DNA from: Methanoplanus endosymbiosus
GTDB lineage: Archaea > Halobacteriota > Methanomicrobia > Methanomicrobiales > Methanomicrobiaceae
Reading direction: 5' to 3'
DNA length: 64,000 nucleotides
Assembly (NCBI RefSeq): GCF_024662215.1
Contig: NZ_CP096115.1
Span: 2,108,001-2,172,000, forward strand
A model generated the notes under the pieces. The model searched no databases. It had not been told where the DNA came from and was given only the letters and a program-made list of their open reading frames with translations. Positions 52,805 to 62,142 of this stretch are shown one piece after another; the stretch's first letter is position 1; every line of letters starts with the position of its first letter. The translations under genes and the position numbers were made by a program.

Positions 52805-53286
52805 ATGCTATTATTTTTTGTCCCTGCTGTTTGCAGAATAAATTATGCTTTTTTCCTGAAACTCTGATTTTTGCTGTTTTCATTGCTGTTAGAATGTTTA
52901 TTCCCTGTGGATTTTGACTATATTAAATTTAAACGTTGTTTTGCGCTTTTTTATCGGAATGTGTGGATGTTAATCTGCGGCTTATTCACCGGATTTTTCC
53001 GCCCGGAAATATTTATTGCCCGGATGGTTTTTGATCTCAAAAATAGCGCAGATTTTTTTGTAATATTGGATTGTATAAGCATAGATTTGTGCTCAAATAA
53101 CTTTGAATTAAAACAAAATAGTCAGGTGTATTCATTTATTTTCCTTAAATACTCATATTTTGCGTATTTTTTCAGGAAATTCTTTCGAAACCTTTAATTA
53201 AATACTAAACGACTTTAATTTGAATCCAAAAGGGTTTCGTGTATATGTGTATCTCTGGTGCATATGGCACTCAGGAGGACGCCTGA
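52805..53286 (+). promoter_or_regulatory. Intergenic region and leader ahead of mtrE
   Basis: No credible gene is seen in this AT-rich stretch of about 480 bases. The most likely promoter lies around 53190-53205 (TTTAATTAAATAC). The leader ends with TCAGG (53271-53275) and CCTGA (53282-53286) forming a hairpin around the Shine-Dalgarno AGGAGG, just before ATG 53287. This is a plausible translation-control structure. Confidence 0.5.
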
Positions 53287-54195
53287 ATGGAAGAGTTACT
53301 GTTTGGTATCGGCATTAGTGCCGTTGCAGGCGCTCTGGCCACCGTTTCCGGTGCTGCGGAAGATACTGAGTCTGATATCGGTTCACAGGGTGACCCGAAT
53401 TCACAGGTTCAGCTCGCTCCGCAGATGGGATATATTCATCGTATTTATAGTAAAGCTATATCCGGTGAACCCCCAGCATACGGACTTTGGTGCGCTCTTG
53501 GAGCAGGCCTTGCATGGGCTTTAATGGCGATAAATTATAATCCGGTACTTGCGATAGTCTTAGGATCAGCTATAGCTGTATTTGTACAGGGTGTGTATGC
53601 AACTACAGCATATCTGGGAAGGACTGCAAGTCTGGCGAAGTTTGAACAGCCGGTTTACATCGACCTTATTAAGTCGGTTACAACCGTGACTATGGCGCAT
53701 GCATTTGTCGCAATCTTTACATGCGTATCAATGTGTTTCCTTATGGTAAACGCACTTGGACATCCGTTCCCGCTTCCGCTGCTGGGACTTGTCTGGGGTA
53801 TCGCTCTCGGTGCAGCAGGATCTGCAACCGGAAATCCGTTCTACGGAAAAGAGCGCCAGTACCAGACACAGGCCTTTGGAGCAGGTGTACCTATCTCAGC
53901 ATCCGGTAATATTGTCCGCTATGCAGAGGCAGGACAGCGCAGTTCGCTTGACAACGGCTGGTTTACATCTAAGATGGGCGGCCCGGCATCGGGTGTCTGT
54001 TTCGGACTTATTGTGTTCCTTGAACTGTGGCGTACAATCTTCTTTGAAGAATTCGCAGCAGGCTGGGGTGCAGTAATTGCCGGTATCGTGCTTATTCTGA
54101 TCTTTATGATCATTGACAGATTTGTTGAGACATGGGCACGCAAGACCTATGGACCATACAACACTGAAGAGTCCGCAGAGGAGGCCTCATCATGA
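53287..54195 (+). CDS. mtrE: Tetrahydromethanopterin S-methyltransferase subunit E
   Basis: This 302-residue integral membrane subunit has ISAVAGALATVSGAAEDTES near the N-terminus, several helices (LGAGLAWALMAINYNPVLAI), and the EAA-like cytoplasmic loop GNPFYGKERQYQTQAFGAGV. MtrCDE form the sodium-translocating part of the methyltransferase that moves methyl groups from H4MPT to CoM. The start follows AGGAGG, and the stop overlaps mtrD by four bases. Confidence 0.97.
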   Translation: MEELLFGIGISAVAGALATVSGAAEDTESDIGSQGDPNSQVQLAPQMGYIHRIYSKAISGEPPAYGLWCALGAGLAWALMAINYNPVLAIVLGSAIAVFVQGVYATTAYLGRTASLAKFEQPVYIDLIKSVTTVTMAHAFVAIFTCVSMCFLMVNALGHPFPLPLLGLVWGIALGAAGSATGNPFYGKERQYQTQAFGAGVPISASGNIVRYAEAGQRSSLDNGWFTSKMGGPASGVCFGLIVFLELWRTIFFEEFAAGWGAVIAGIVLILIFMIIDRFVETWARKTYGPYNTEESAEEASS

Positions 54196-55025
54196 GTGCA
54201 CTCGGCGGAGGTTCCGGTGGTGGAGAGGGAATTAATCCTGTAGGAACAGTAGTTGGTATTGTACTTCTGCTGATTTCACTGGGTCTGATTTACGTCTTAT
54301 CACCAGGAATGGCACTGATGGCTCTTATCGGAGTTATTGTCGGTGGTCTTCTCATCGGTTTTGGTGTTCACTTTGTTCCTGTCGGAGGAGCTCCGGCAGC
54401 TATGGGTCAGTCACCAGGTATTGCAACTGGTGTTACCATGCTTGCAGCAGGTGCAGGTCTCGCAGGCCTCTTTGGCGGAGCATGGGCAGCAGAACTTGGT
54501 TTCGGAGTTGCTCTCGCAGGTGGTGCAATAGGCGGCGGTCTTATGATGGCTATCACATGTCTGATGGTCAATGTAGTCTATGTCTATGCAATGGGTATTC
54601 CGGCTGCATCCGGTAAGGTTGCAAAGGACCCAATCACAGGAGACACTTTTGAAGCATACAAGTCACAGGGAACTGAAGGACACGGTCTTCCGTTTGTTTC
54701 ATACGTTGGTGGTGTCATCGGCGGTGCCCTTGGTGGTCTTGGTGGAACACTCATTTATCTTGAACTTCTCTCAGTCTATGAGGAATTCCTCCCTGCAGCG
54801 CTCAATGCGCCTGCTGAGCAGATTATTCCGCTCGCAGTAAGTATGGCAGGAGTTTTTGCAGTCGGTATGTTCCTTGTAAATGCTGTAATTGCAGCATACA
54901 ATATTACAGGTACAATCGAAGGTCCTCATGACCCGAAATTCAAGAGATTCCCGCGTGCAGTCATTGGATGTGCAGTTGCTTCAGCAGTCTGCGGTCTTAT
55001 GGCAATTCTGGTAGCAGTATTGTGA
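54192..55025 (+). CDS. mtrD: Tetrahydromethanopterin S-methyltransferase subunit D
   Basis: This 277-residue integral membrane subunit has helices GIVLLLISLGLIYVLSPGMALMALIGV and the cytoplasmic loop PAASGKVAKDPITGDTFEAY. It is part of the sodium pump MtrCDE. It is translationally coupled to mtrE by a 4-base overlap, and mtrC follows after 10 bases with a GAGG ribosome binding site. Confidence 0.97.
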   Translation: MSALGGGSGGGEGINPVGTVVGIVLLLISLGLIYVLSPGMALMALIGVIVGGLLIGFGVHFVPVGGAPAAMGQSPGIATGVTMLAAGAGLAGLFGGAWAAELGFGVALAGGAIGGGLMMAITCLMVNVVYVYAMGIPAASGKVAKDPITGDTFEAYKSQGTEGHGLPFVSYVGGVIGGALGGLGGTLIYLELLSVYEEFLPAALNAPAEQIIPLAVSMAGVFAVGMFLVNAVIAAYNITGTIEGPHDPKFKRFPRAVIGCAVASAVCGLMAILVAVL

Positions 55026-55035
55026 GGTATGAAGT

Positions 55036-55905
55036 ATGTCAGTAGAAATTACAGTCAGTGAAGGCGGAGTGCCCCACAATAAGATCATGATGATTGGTCT
55101 TGTCGGTGCAGTAGTCTGTCTTTATCTTACATACCTGAATCAGATGGCCGGAACAGAGATGTTCTCATTCTTTGGCGGAATCGCAGCAGTACTTGCACTC
55201 TGGTGGGGTACAGACACTATCAAGCACCTTTGCAGTTATGGTCTTGGTACTGGTGTCCCTTCAGCAGGTATGATTGCACTTGGTTCAGGTGTAATAGCAA
55301 TGGTACTCAGTACAAAACTGAGTGCAATGGGATTTGTATCATCTCCGCTTATCATCCCAATCGGATGTATAATTATTGCAGCAATTCTTGGTGCAATTCT
55401 CGGATATATTGCAAATAACATTGTAAATATGAATATTCCTGTAATGGTTGTTTCACTTGCCGAACTCTGTATTGTCGGTGCTGTTACAGTCCTTGGTCTT
55501 TCAGCAATGGTTGACGGAAGTTTTATCTTTGCAGATCTTGTTACAGGCTCAAAGGAATTCTTCGGAGTTGCAGTTCCTGATTATCAGGCATCTGTGATTG
55601 GCGGAGGAATTATTGCAGTAATATTCATGCTCGGTGGTATTGCAGTTCAGCATGCATTCAATGCATGTCTGGGACCAAACGAGTCACAGGACCGGACACT
55701 TATGCTTGCAGCAGAGTGTGGATTTTTAAGCATGATTGTTGTCTCAATTATGTCTTTTGCATTCATCTCCATGACAGCAGCAGTTGTCTCATTCATCGTA
55801 TCCGTAATCGGATGGGTTTACACATACAATCAGTACATTGTATTGTCTAAGCGTGATGCATTCATGTGGCTTGATGCACAGCCAATTCGCGAGAAGGAGG
55901 CCTGA
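55036..55905 (+). CDS. mtrC: Tetrahydromethanopterin S-methyltransferase subunit C
   Basis: This 289-residue integral membrane subunit has IMMIGLVGAVVCLYLTYLNQ, a long series of helices, and VQHAFNACLGPNESQDRTLM. It belongs to the sodium-pumping MtrCDE core. The stop lies 2 bases before mtrB. Confidence 0.97.
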   Translation: MSVEITVSEGGVPHNKIMMIGLVGAVVCLYLTYLNQMAGTEMFSFFGGIAAVLALWWGTDTIKHLCSYGLGTGVPSAGMIALGSGVIAMVLSTKLSAMGFVSSPLIIPIGCIIIAAILGAILGYIANNIVNMNIPVMVVSLAELCIVGAVTVLGLSAMVDGSFIFADLVTGSKEFFGVAVPDYQASVIGGGIIAVIFMLGGIAVQHAFNACLGPNESQDRTLMLAAECGFLSMIVVSIMSFAFISMTAAVVSFIVSVIGWVYTYNQYIVLSKRDAFMWLDAQPIREKEA

Positions 55906-55907
55906 AA

Positions 55908-56192
55908 ATGGGATACATACAAGTTCTCCCCGAATATGGTCTTGTTGCAGACCCAGTTATTGGTCTTGTAACTACCGCAGGCGCATCACTCGGACCGGTA
56001 ATTGATGAGGTTGAGAGACTTGAGAAGATCACAGATGATGTGGTCGGCATGCTCTCAGGAGAAGGTTCATTCCGTTCTTCTTTCCCGAACAGGGAAAAGG
56101 CCCTTGTCTATGCCGGAGGTGTGACTGCAATGTGGTACGGTATAGCTGTTGGATTACTTATTGCAGGTGTGGTTGCACTTGCATTGCTCTGA
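55908..56192 (+). CDS. mtrB: Tetrahydromethanopterin S-methyltransferase subunit B
   Basis: This 94-residue subunit has a soluble N-terminus (IQVLPEYGLVADPVIGLVTT) and a single C-terminal helix (MWYGIAVGLLIAGVVALALL). MtrB is a small stalk subunit of the complex. AAGGAGG in the mtrC 3' end lies about 8 bases before the ATG. It is followed by mtrA after 11 bases. Confidence 0.95.
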   Translation: MGYIQVLPEYGLVADPVIGLVTTAGASLGPVIDEVERLEKITDDVVGMLSGEGSFRSSFPNREKALVYAGGVTAMWYGIAVGLLIAGVVALALL

Positions 56193-56203
56193 GGTGAAAA
56201 ATA

Positions 56204-56926
56204 ATGGCAGATAAAAGAGCTCCGGCATCCGGATGGCCAAAAATTCAGGGTGACTATCATGCAGGCAACGCAGAAAGCCCTGTAGCGGTAGTTACTGTTG
56301 GATCACACCTTGATGAGCAGGGTATCTGTGACGCAGGCGCTGCAATATGTGGTTCCTGCAAAACAGAGAACCTCGGTCTTGAGAAGATCGTTGCAAATGT
56401 GGTTGCAAACCCTAACATCAGGTTCATGGTTACCTGTGGAACTGAGGTTAAGGGTCACCTTTCCGGTCAGTGCCTTATTGCACTCCATGCAAATGGTCTT
56501 GAAGGCGGAAAGATTGTCGGTGCAAAGGGTGCTATTCCTTTCATTGAGAATCTCACTGAGGAATCAATCCAGCGCTTCCGTGATCAGATCGAGATGGTTG
56601 ATATCATGCCATCTGAAGACATGGGTGCAATCAAAGCTAAGATCGATGAGCTTACAGCCAGAGATCCGGGCGCATTTGATGGTGAACCCATTGTTCTTGA
56701 AGTCAAGGAAGATGATGGCGATGCAGCCGGCGGTGAAGGTGTAGAGACTCCTATGACCGCGGAGCTTGCTCTCATTCATGCAAGACTCAAGACAATTCAG
56801 ATGATGGTCACAGACATTGGATACCGCAACCGCTTTGCAGCGGGTGTCTATTCAGGTAAAGTTGAAGGACTCATGATCGGTCTGATCGTGTCATTTGCTC
56901 TGCTGGGCTTCCTTTTAATGGGGTGA
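56204..56926 (+). CDS. mtrA: Tetrahydromethanopterin S-methyltransferase subunit A, corrinoid carrier
   Basis: This 240-residue subunit has the cobamide-binding domain: [33 protein letters not shown] and [10 protein letters not shown] with His85, the expected axial cobalt ligand. A C-terminal helix ([22 protein letters not shown]) anchors it. It shares a block of 98 identical bases (56432-56529) with the MtrA-MtrG fusion gene downstream. MtrA carries the methyl group between H4MPT and CoM. Confidence 0.97.
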   Translation: MADKRAPASGWPKIQGDYHAGNAESPVAVVTVGSHLDEQGICDAGAAICGSCKTENLGLEKIVANVVANPNIRFMVTCGTEVKGHLSGQCLIALHANGLEGGKIVGAKGAIPFIENLTEESIQRFRDQIEMVDIMPSEDMGAIKAKIDELTARDPGAFDGEPIVLEVKEDDGDAAGGEGVETPMTAELALIHARLKTIQMMVTDIGYRNRFAAGVYSGKVEGLMIGLIVSFALLGFLLMG

Positions 56927-56931
56927 TATAA

Positions 56932-57144
56932 ATGTCAGATGAAGAAAATTCAGGTCCGGCAACAATCAGAATGGCGGCAATAAAGGACATGATGACAGAT
57001 ATAGAATTCAAGGCCCAGGTAATGGCCAGAACCAACAAACTTGAGTCCGGTATTATGGACTCCGGTGGAATTGGATTTGGTCTGGGTATGATTATCTCAC
57101 TTGTACTTGTTCTTGCCCCGGTATTTCTGATGGGAGGCATCTAA
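56932..57144 (+). CDS. mtrF: Tetrahydromethanopterin S-methyltransferase subunit F
   Basis: This 70-residue protein has the N-terminal amphipathic part [20 protein letters not shown] and a C-terminal helix ([20 protein letters not shown]). The sequence resembles the C-terminal stalk-plus-helix of MtrA ([20 protein letters not shown]), as known for this family. It sits 5 bases after mtrA and 1 base before the fusion gene. Confidence 0.93.
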   Translation: MSDEENSGPATIRMAAIKDMMTDIEFKAQVMARTNKLESGIMDSGGIGFGLGMIISLVLVLAPVFLMGGI

Positions 57145-57145
57145 G

Positions 57146-57886
57146 ATGGCTGACAAGAGATCTCCGGCTTCAGGCTGGCCAAAGATTCAGGGTGATTATC
57201 ACGCTGGAGATGCGGAAAGTCCTGTTGTTGTGGTAACTGTCGGTTCACATCTTGATGAACAGGCCGTCTGTGACGCAGGCGCTGCAATGTGCGGTTCCTG
57301 TAAGACAGAAAATCTTGGTCTTGAAAAGATTGTTGCAAATGTAATTGCAAACCCTAATATCAGGTTTATGATAACCTGTGGAACTGAGGTTAAGGGTCAC
57401 CTTTCCGGTCAGTGCCTTATTGCACTCCATGCAAATGGTCTTGAAGGCGGAAAGATTGTCGGTGCAAAGGGAGCTATACCTTTCATCGAAAACCTTACTG
57501 ATGAAGGGGTCCAGCGTTTCCGTGAGCAGGTCGAGATTATCGACATCATGCAATCTGAGGACATGGGTACAATCAAGGCAAAAATTGAAGAGCTGAAAGG
57601 AAGAGATCCCGGTGCATTCAACGCTGATCCGATAGTTATCGAGGTCAAAGAGGATGGAGCCGGCGGAGAGGGTGCACTTGCTGCAACCGCAAATCCACAG
57701 TTCCTTGAAGTTGAATCACGCCTCAATGAGATTGAGAAGAGGCTTGAATTCGCAGACGCAGAAATTGCCCAGCGTGTAGGCCGCAAAGTAGGCAGGGATA
57801 TCGGTATCCTCTACGGTCTTGTCGCAGGTTTGATTGTATTCATGATGTTGCTGGTATTACTCCCGAAACTTATGGCAATGATATAA
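57146..57886 (+). CDS. mtrA: MtrA-MtrG fusion subunit of the methyltransferase
   Basis: The 246 residues begin with a complete second MtrA corrinoid domain ([25 protein letters not shown] with His85). The C-terminal 67 residues (from about 180) form MtrG, with the coiled-coil-like [33 protein letters not shown] and one membrane helix. It takes the place of mtrG between mtrF and mtrH in the standard operon order. The MtrA membrane anchor is replaced by MtrG. The complex would therefore carry two corrinoid domains if both copies assemble. A 98-base stretch identical to mtrA points to gene conversion or recent duplication. Confidence 0.95.
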   Translation: MADKRSPASGWPKIQGDYHAGDAESPVVVVTVGSHLDEQAVCDAGAAMCGSCKTENLGLEKIVANVIANPNIRFMITCGTEVKGHLSGQCLIALHANGLEGGKIVGAKGAIPFIENLTDEGVQRFREQVEIIDIMQSEDMGTIKAKIEELKGRDPGAFNADPIVIEVKEDGAGGEGALAATANPQFLEVESRLNEIEKRLEFADAEIAQRVGRKVGRDIGILYGLVAGLIVFMMLLVLLPKLMAMI

Positions 57887-57901
57887 GGAGGAGTGACAAA
57901 A

Positions 57902-58924
57902 ATGTTCAAATTCGAGAAAGAGCAGACGGTACACGACTTTAATGGTACCAAGATCGGCGGGCAGCCTGGAGAATATCCAAGGGTGCTCGGCGCTTCCATC
58001 TTCTATAACAAGCACGAGACTGTTATTGATGATGAGAAGGGAATAATTGACAAGGATCGTGCAGAGGCTCTCTGGAACAGGTGTCTTGAACTCTCTGATA
58101 TTACAGGGGTTCAGCATTTCATCCAGATCATCTCTGAAACATCGGAAGCATTTGAAAGCTATTTCAGCTGGTTTGACTCAATTGATTCAAAGACAGCGTT
58201 CTTAATGGACTCTTCAAATCCTCCGGCACTTGCACATGCATGTGAGTATGTAACAGAAGTCGGTCTTGCAGACCGTGCAATCTACAACTCCATTAACGGT
58301 TCAATCGGCCCTGAGAATATCGAGGCTTTAAAGAACAGTGATGTTAATGCAGCTATTGTTCTTGCATTCAACCCTGGTGACCCAACAGTCCGCGGACGTG
58401 AGGCAGTACTCGCAGAGGGTGGCGTTGCAGGTCAGGAAAAATCCATGCTTCAGATTGCAGAAGAGTGCGGAATTACACGCCCTATTCTTGATACCGCAGC
58501 AACTCCGCTCGGTATTGGTTCAGGCGGTTCATTCCGTGAGATTCTTGCATGCAAGGCAATCCATGGTCTTCCAACCGGTGGTGCATACCACAACATGACA
58601 GTCTCATGGACATGGCTTAAGCGCTGGAGAAAGAATGTTCTTGCTGAGCAGTATGTTGGCAAGGACCTTCTTCTTGAACAGATGGCACACCATCACTTTG
58701 GTGGATTCGAGGGAATCAGGCAGACTGCATGGGCAGCTCCTGATATCGGCTGTAATATTATGGCTGCAACCCTTGGTGCAGATCTTATCATGTACGGACC
58801 TATCGAGAACTGCGAAGGTGCATCTACTGCAATCGCATTCTCAGATATCGTACTTGCTGAGGCAGCCAAGGAGTTTGGCCTTGAGCCACAGGTGGACACA
58901 CATCCACTCTTCCATTTGGTATAG
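57902..58924 (+). CDS. mtrH: Tetrahydromethanopterin S-methyltransferase subunit H
   Basis: This protein of about 340 residues is the peripheral methyltransferase subunit that takes the methyl group from methyl-H4MPT to the corrinoid of MtrA. It has the TIM-barrel signature PRVLGASIFYNKHETVIDD, LADRAIYNSINGSIGPENIEAL and HHHFGGFEGIRQTAWAAPDIG. I prefer ATG 57902, 10 bases after AGGAGG (57886-57891), over GTG 57893. A T7 tract follows the stop (58938-58945), ending the operon. Confidence 0.97.
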   Translation: MFKFEKEQTVHDFNGTKIGGQPGEYPRVLGASIFYNKHETVIDDEKGIIDKDRAEALWNRCLELSDITGVQHFIQIISETSEAFESYFSWFDSIDSKTAFLMDSSNPPALAHACEYVTEVGLADRAIYNSINGSIGPENIEALKNSDVNAAIVLAFNPGDPTVRGREAVLAEGGVAGQEKSMLQIAEECGITRPILDTAATPLGIGSGGSFREILACKAIHGLPTGGAYHNMTVSWTWLKRWRKNVLAEQYVGKDLLLEQMAHHHFGGFEGIRQTAWAAPDIGCNIMAATLGADLIMYGPIENCEGASTAIAFSDIVLAEAAKEFGLEPQVDTHPLFHLV

Positions 58925-59114
58925 AACCCTAAAAAATATTTTTTTACGTTTTGAAAGTCAGATATTAATTATCTGAATTCCAAAATATTTGTGTGCGGAA
59001 TTTTAATCGGTCGTGTGCAGCTTTTTTCTTAATTTTCAATCCGTTTGTTTTAATTAATTCTGATGCCATTATCTCATCTGCGGGACAGAAATACCGTGTG
59101 GTGGTTTGGTCTTT

Positions 59115-60560
59115 ATGGCATCCGGCAAAGGAAGGAGAAGCAATGTTCTGGAGAATAATTCCTCTGTATTGGCGGAGAGGAATGTTTTGGGAGAAAGCCG
59201 CAGAAACAATCCTTTTAGAAAAAAACTGATTCTTCTGGACCGGAAATCTTCGTGGCTCCTCTTTTTTGTGACTTTTCTTACGGTTATCACCGGTTATTTG
59301 CTTACAAGAACCGAAAGTCAGCCTGTTCCGACAGTTGTTCACGTGATTTTGTCGGTTTTATTTGCAGTACTGCTGTCATATCATGTTTATGTCTATACTT
59401 TTCTTGTGAAATATAACTGGAATAATGGTTTTAATTCTTTATTAAGAAGAAAGTTCTCCGGAATTTCTTTTATTATCCTGATATTGAGGGTGTCCGGTGT
59501 AATTATTTTATTTTCTGGTTTATTTGTCTTAATAAGCGGTTTAGACTATTATTTCGTTTTGAATGAGCCATTCAGTCTGTCCAGCCATGTCATAATTGAC
59601 AATATTTTTTATGTTGCGTTTTCTGTTCATATGGCCGCAGGCCTGAAACTGTTACTGCACAGGAAGAAGAGGTCACGTTTTGTTCAGAATTTATCTTCAG
59701 TTCTCTTTTTAATGGTTCTTCTTCTTGTGGCTTTTGCATTTGAATCCGGTTTTGTGTATAATGTTACTGAAGACCCGGGCAATTCTGTTCAGATTGATGG
59801 TGTTGTTTACAGTGTCAGTCCTCAGTTTATGTCACAGTCAAGGCCTGACATCTTTCAGGAAGGAAAGTATTCCATGTTTGATGCTCTTGTGATGGTTTCT
59901 GAGAAGAAAGGGCTTAATCTGAAGTACCATTATGATCCTGAGGTGGAGACAAATGTCATAGATTCCCTGAAAGGGAGCAGTAACTGGTGGTATGAGGGAT
60001 ACTATGACGGCGGTTTTACATCCATTCCTTTTGGTGAGATAAATTACCAGAGGATGGATGAGTACCCGTGGAAGGAGGGTGCTATTTTAAGGATGATTAG
60101 AGTAAGTCCGGCTGAACTGGAGGAGAGGTATGAGATTTTCAGAACCGAAATTATGCGGAAGAATGAGAACGGGGGTAAGATAATAATTCCGAGGGTAATA
60201 ATTGAGGGAAGGACAAATATCTATAATTATGGTTCAGTTGAGGTTTATGCCCATAATCTCAGGAATGATACCTTCAGAGACGGCGTTGTAACAGCGATTG
60301 ATACTGTCATGACGCTTGGTGATCTGGGAGATCTCAATTATACACTTAAGTGGTATGAGAGTATAGGAACAGCGGAGATTGTAAGAAGCTACTTTGTTGA
60401 GAGTATTGACGGAGATTCCGGCTATAACAGATGCGGGTTTGTGTACGAATGCGGCGAACCCGGTTATGAATTCTTCAGTGGAAATCATATACACATTCCG
60501 TCCGACTGGAGAGTGCTTAAGTCTCCTGAGTATCTGAAATATTTCTGGATCTGCATCTGA
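59115..60560 (+). CDS. Membrane protein with two H-x13-H helices, putative bis-haem or metal-binding (DUF4405/cytochrome b561-like)
   Basis: This protein of about 481 residues has five predicted membrane helices (starting LLFFVTFLTVITGYLL) and a long C-terminal extracellular domain of about 270 residues rich in Tyr/Gly/Asp. Two helices have histidines spaced 14 residues apart: VVHVILSVLFAVLLSYHVY and SSHVIIDNIFYVAFSVHMA, the geometry of bis-His haem b binding. Methanomicrobiales are held to lack membrane cytochromes, so this is noteworthy but needs biochemistry. The start is uncertain: ATG 59115 or TTG 59106. It stands alone after the mtr operon. Confidence 0.7.
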   Translation: MASGKGRRSNVLENNSSVLAERNVLGESRRNNPFRKKLILLDRKSSWLLFFVTFLTVITGYLLTRTESQPVPTVVHVILSVLFAVLLSYHVYVYTFLVKYNWNNGFNSLLRRKFSGISFIILILRVSGVIILFSGLFVLISGLDYYFVLNEPFSLSSHVIIDNIFYVAFSVHMAAGLKLLLHRKKRSRFVQNLSSVLFLMVLLLVAFAFESGFVYNVTEDPGNSVQIDGVVYSVSPQFMSQSRPDIFQEGKYSMFDALVMVSEKKGLNLKYHYDPEVETNVIDSLKGSSNWWYEGYYDGGFTSIPFGEINYQRMDEYPWKEGAILRMIRVSPAELEERYEIFRTEIMRKNENGGKIIIPRVIIEGRTNIYNYGSVEVYAHNLRNDTFRDGVVTAIDTVMTLGDLGDLNYTLKWYESIGTAEIVRSYFVESIDGDSGYNRCGFVYECGEPGYEFFSGNHIHIPSDWRVLKSPEYLKYFWICI

Positions 60561-60628
60561 CATTTTCAGCCTGATGGGATATATCAACAGAGTTAAGGGG
60601 ATAGCTAATATATTTCATACTGTTGATT

Positions 60629-61540
60629 ATGGGTGTTCCTGATTTTCAAAAGCTTATGCTTCCTATTCTGAAAAGTTTAGAGGATGGTTCTGTTTATTCA
60701 ATGGGTGAAGTTATTCAGAGATGCTCTGATTATCTGAATCTGCCGGATTCTTTGAGAAATGAACTTCTTCCCAGCGGGAAACAGAAAAAATTTGATAACC
60801 GGATCCACTGGGCAAAAAAGTATCTTCTTGAAGCTGGTTTATTAGAAAACCCTAAGAGAGGGCAGATAAAAATTACAGGGCGTGGACTTGAAGTCTTGGG
60901 TAGTAATCCTGATATTATTGATGTAAATTATCTCAAACAGTTTCCTGAGTTTCAGAAATTTGGCAATAATAAAGATAGGAATTCAAAACAGGGTGTATCT
61001 GAGGATTCTGTTCAGTCAGTTTATACTCCGAGGGAAGTTCTTGATAATAGTTATAATGAAATTAGGAAATCACTATCAATTGAGCTGCTTGAAAAAGTAA
61101 AGAGCTGCTCTCCATATTTTTTTGAGCAGCTTGTTATTGATCTTCTTGTCTCTATGGGATATGGGGGTTCTCTGCACGGTTCTGCTGAAGTAACCTGTAA
61201 AACCGGAGATGGTGGTATTGATGGCCTCATTAAAGAGGATAAGCTTGGTCTAGAAGTCATTTATGTGCAGGCAAAGAGATGGAAAAATGTTGTAGGGAGA
61301 CCGGAAATACAGAGTTTTGTTGGTAGTCTTGCTGGGATGCAGTCAAAAAAAGGGATTTTTATAACAACTTCCGGTTTTACTAAAAATGCCTGTGATTATG
61401 CTGAAAAAGTGGAGCAGAAAATAATTCTGATCGATGGTTCTGAGCTTGCAGGGTATATGGTTGACTATGATATTGGTGTTTCAGAAGAGGACCGGTATGT
61501 TGTTAAGAGAATTGATTATGATTATTTTGAAGAGTCATGA
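60629..61540 (+). CDS. mrr: Mrr-type restriction endonuclease
   Basis: This protein of about 303 residues has an N-terminal winged-helix Mrr_N domain (PDFQKLMLPILKSLEDGSVY; about 1-100) and a C-terminal PD-(D/E)XK nuclease domain: FFEQLVIDLLVSMGYGG, DGGIDGLI and the catalytic QAKRW, then GIFITTSGFTKNA. Mrr proteins cut modified foreign DNA (type IV restriction). ATG 60629 is preferred over 60623. It stands as a single gene near a tRNA integration site. Confidence 0.92.
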   Translation: MGVPDFQKLMLPILKSLEDGSVYSMGEVIQRCSDYLNLPDSLRNELLPSGKQKKFDNRIHWAKKYLLEAGLLENPKRGQIKITGRGLEVLGSNPDIIDVNYLKQFPEFQKFGNNKDRNSKQGVSEDSVQSVYTPREVLDNSYNEIRKSLSIELLEKVKSCSPYFFEQLVIDLLVSMGYGGSLHGSAEVTCKTGDGGIDGLIKEDKLGLEVIYVQAKRWKNVVGRPEIQSFVGSLAGMQSKKGIFITTSGFTKNACDYAEKVEQKIILIDGSELAGYMVDYDIGVSEEDRYVVKRIDYDYFEES

Positions 61541-61581
61541 TCGGGTAAATACTCTTTTTTAAGATTAGTTTGAGTCAGTTT

Positions 61582-62142
61582 TTATTCAATTACATATGGT
61601 ATTGTATCCTCTTTGTCCTCCGGATTTCTGCTGAAGACAACAACGGATGAATTTCTGTCGCTGATGTTTGTTATCCTGTGGGCGACAAAGGGTTTTATGT
61701 GGATTAATCTGCATTCTCCGGATTTATCATCAGCATCAAGAATAAGATCAGCTCTCTTCTGTCCTTTCTTTTCTGCATTATATCCAATATTTTTTCCAGT
61801 GTTTGATCCTGTATCCTTCCCTGTATTCTTCTCTTCTATCTCTTCTCTTTCCTCTTCCTTTTTCCCTTTCTCATTTTCCTTCTTCTCTTCGTCAATCCAT
61901 TCAAGTGAGAGAATTATTTTTCCGGAGGTGATGGCAATCCACTCCTCCTTTTTTCTGTGGTAATGATTTGCCCTTGACCTGCCCGGACTGACTGAAACCA
62001 GATATGAATGAATGCCGGTGAATGGTTCGTCATCATACACTTCTGAGACAAGTTCAGAGAGCCACCCGTCCTCCCTCGCGTGTTTCTGCCTCTTCAGGCA
62101 TATGTTATCTGTTAAAAAATCGTCTGTCAAAAGATCATCCAT
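61582..62142 (-). CDS. Cupin-domain protein with a charged low-complexity insert
   Basis: This 186-residue protein has a cupin pattern: SPGRSRANHYHRKKEEWIAI gives metal-binding His60, His62 and Glu66/67, and FVAHRITNI gives His155. Between the two halves of the barrel (about 84-131) is an insert of repeated Glu/Lys and GKDTGS/NTGKN units that looks like tandem-repeat expansion. The fold is like sugar 3,5-epimerases or WxcM-type proteins; no function is claimed. The insert is not expected to be structured. Confidence 0.75.
   Translation of the reverse strand: MDDLLTDDFLTDNICLKRQKHAREDGWLSELVSEVYDDEPFTGIHSYLVSVSPGRSRANHYHRKKEEWIAITSGKIILSLEWIDEEKKENEKGKKEEEREEIEEKNTGKDTGSNTGKNIGYNAEKKGQKRADLILDADDKSGECRLIHIKPFVAHRITNISDRNSSVVVFSRNPEDKEDTIPYVIE

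Noticed and set aside
52871-53197. 108-codon open frame between mcrA and mtrE
   Set aside because: It is AT-rich, Phe-rich and has no ribosome binding site. Such frames arise by chance in AT-rich gaps, and the region is better explained as promoter/leader.
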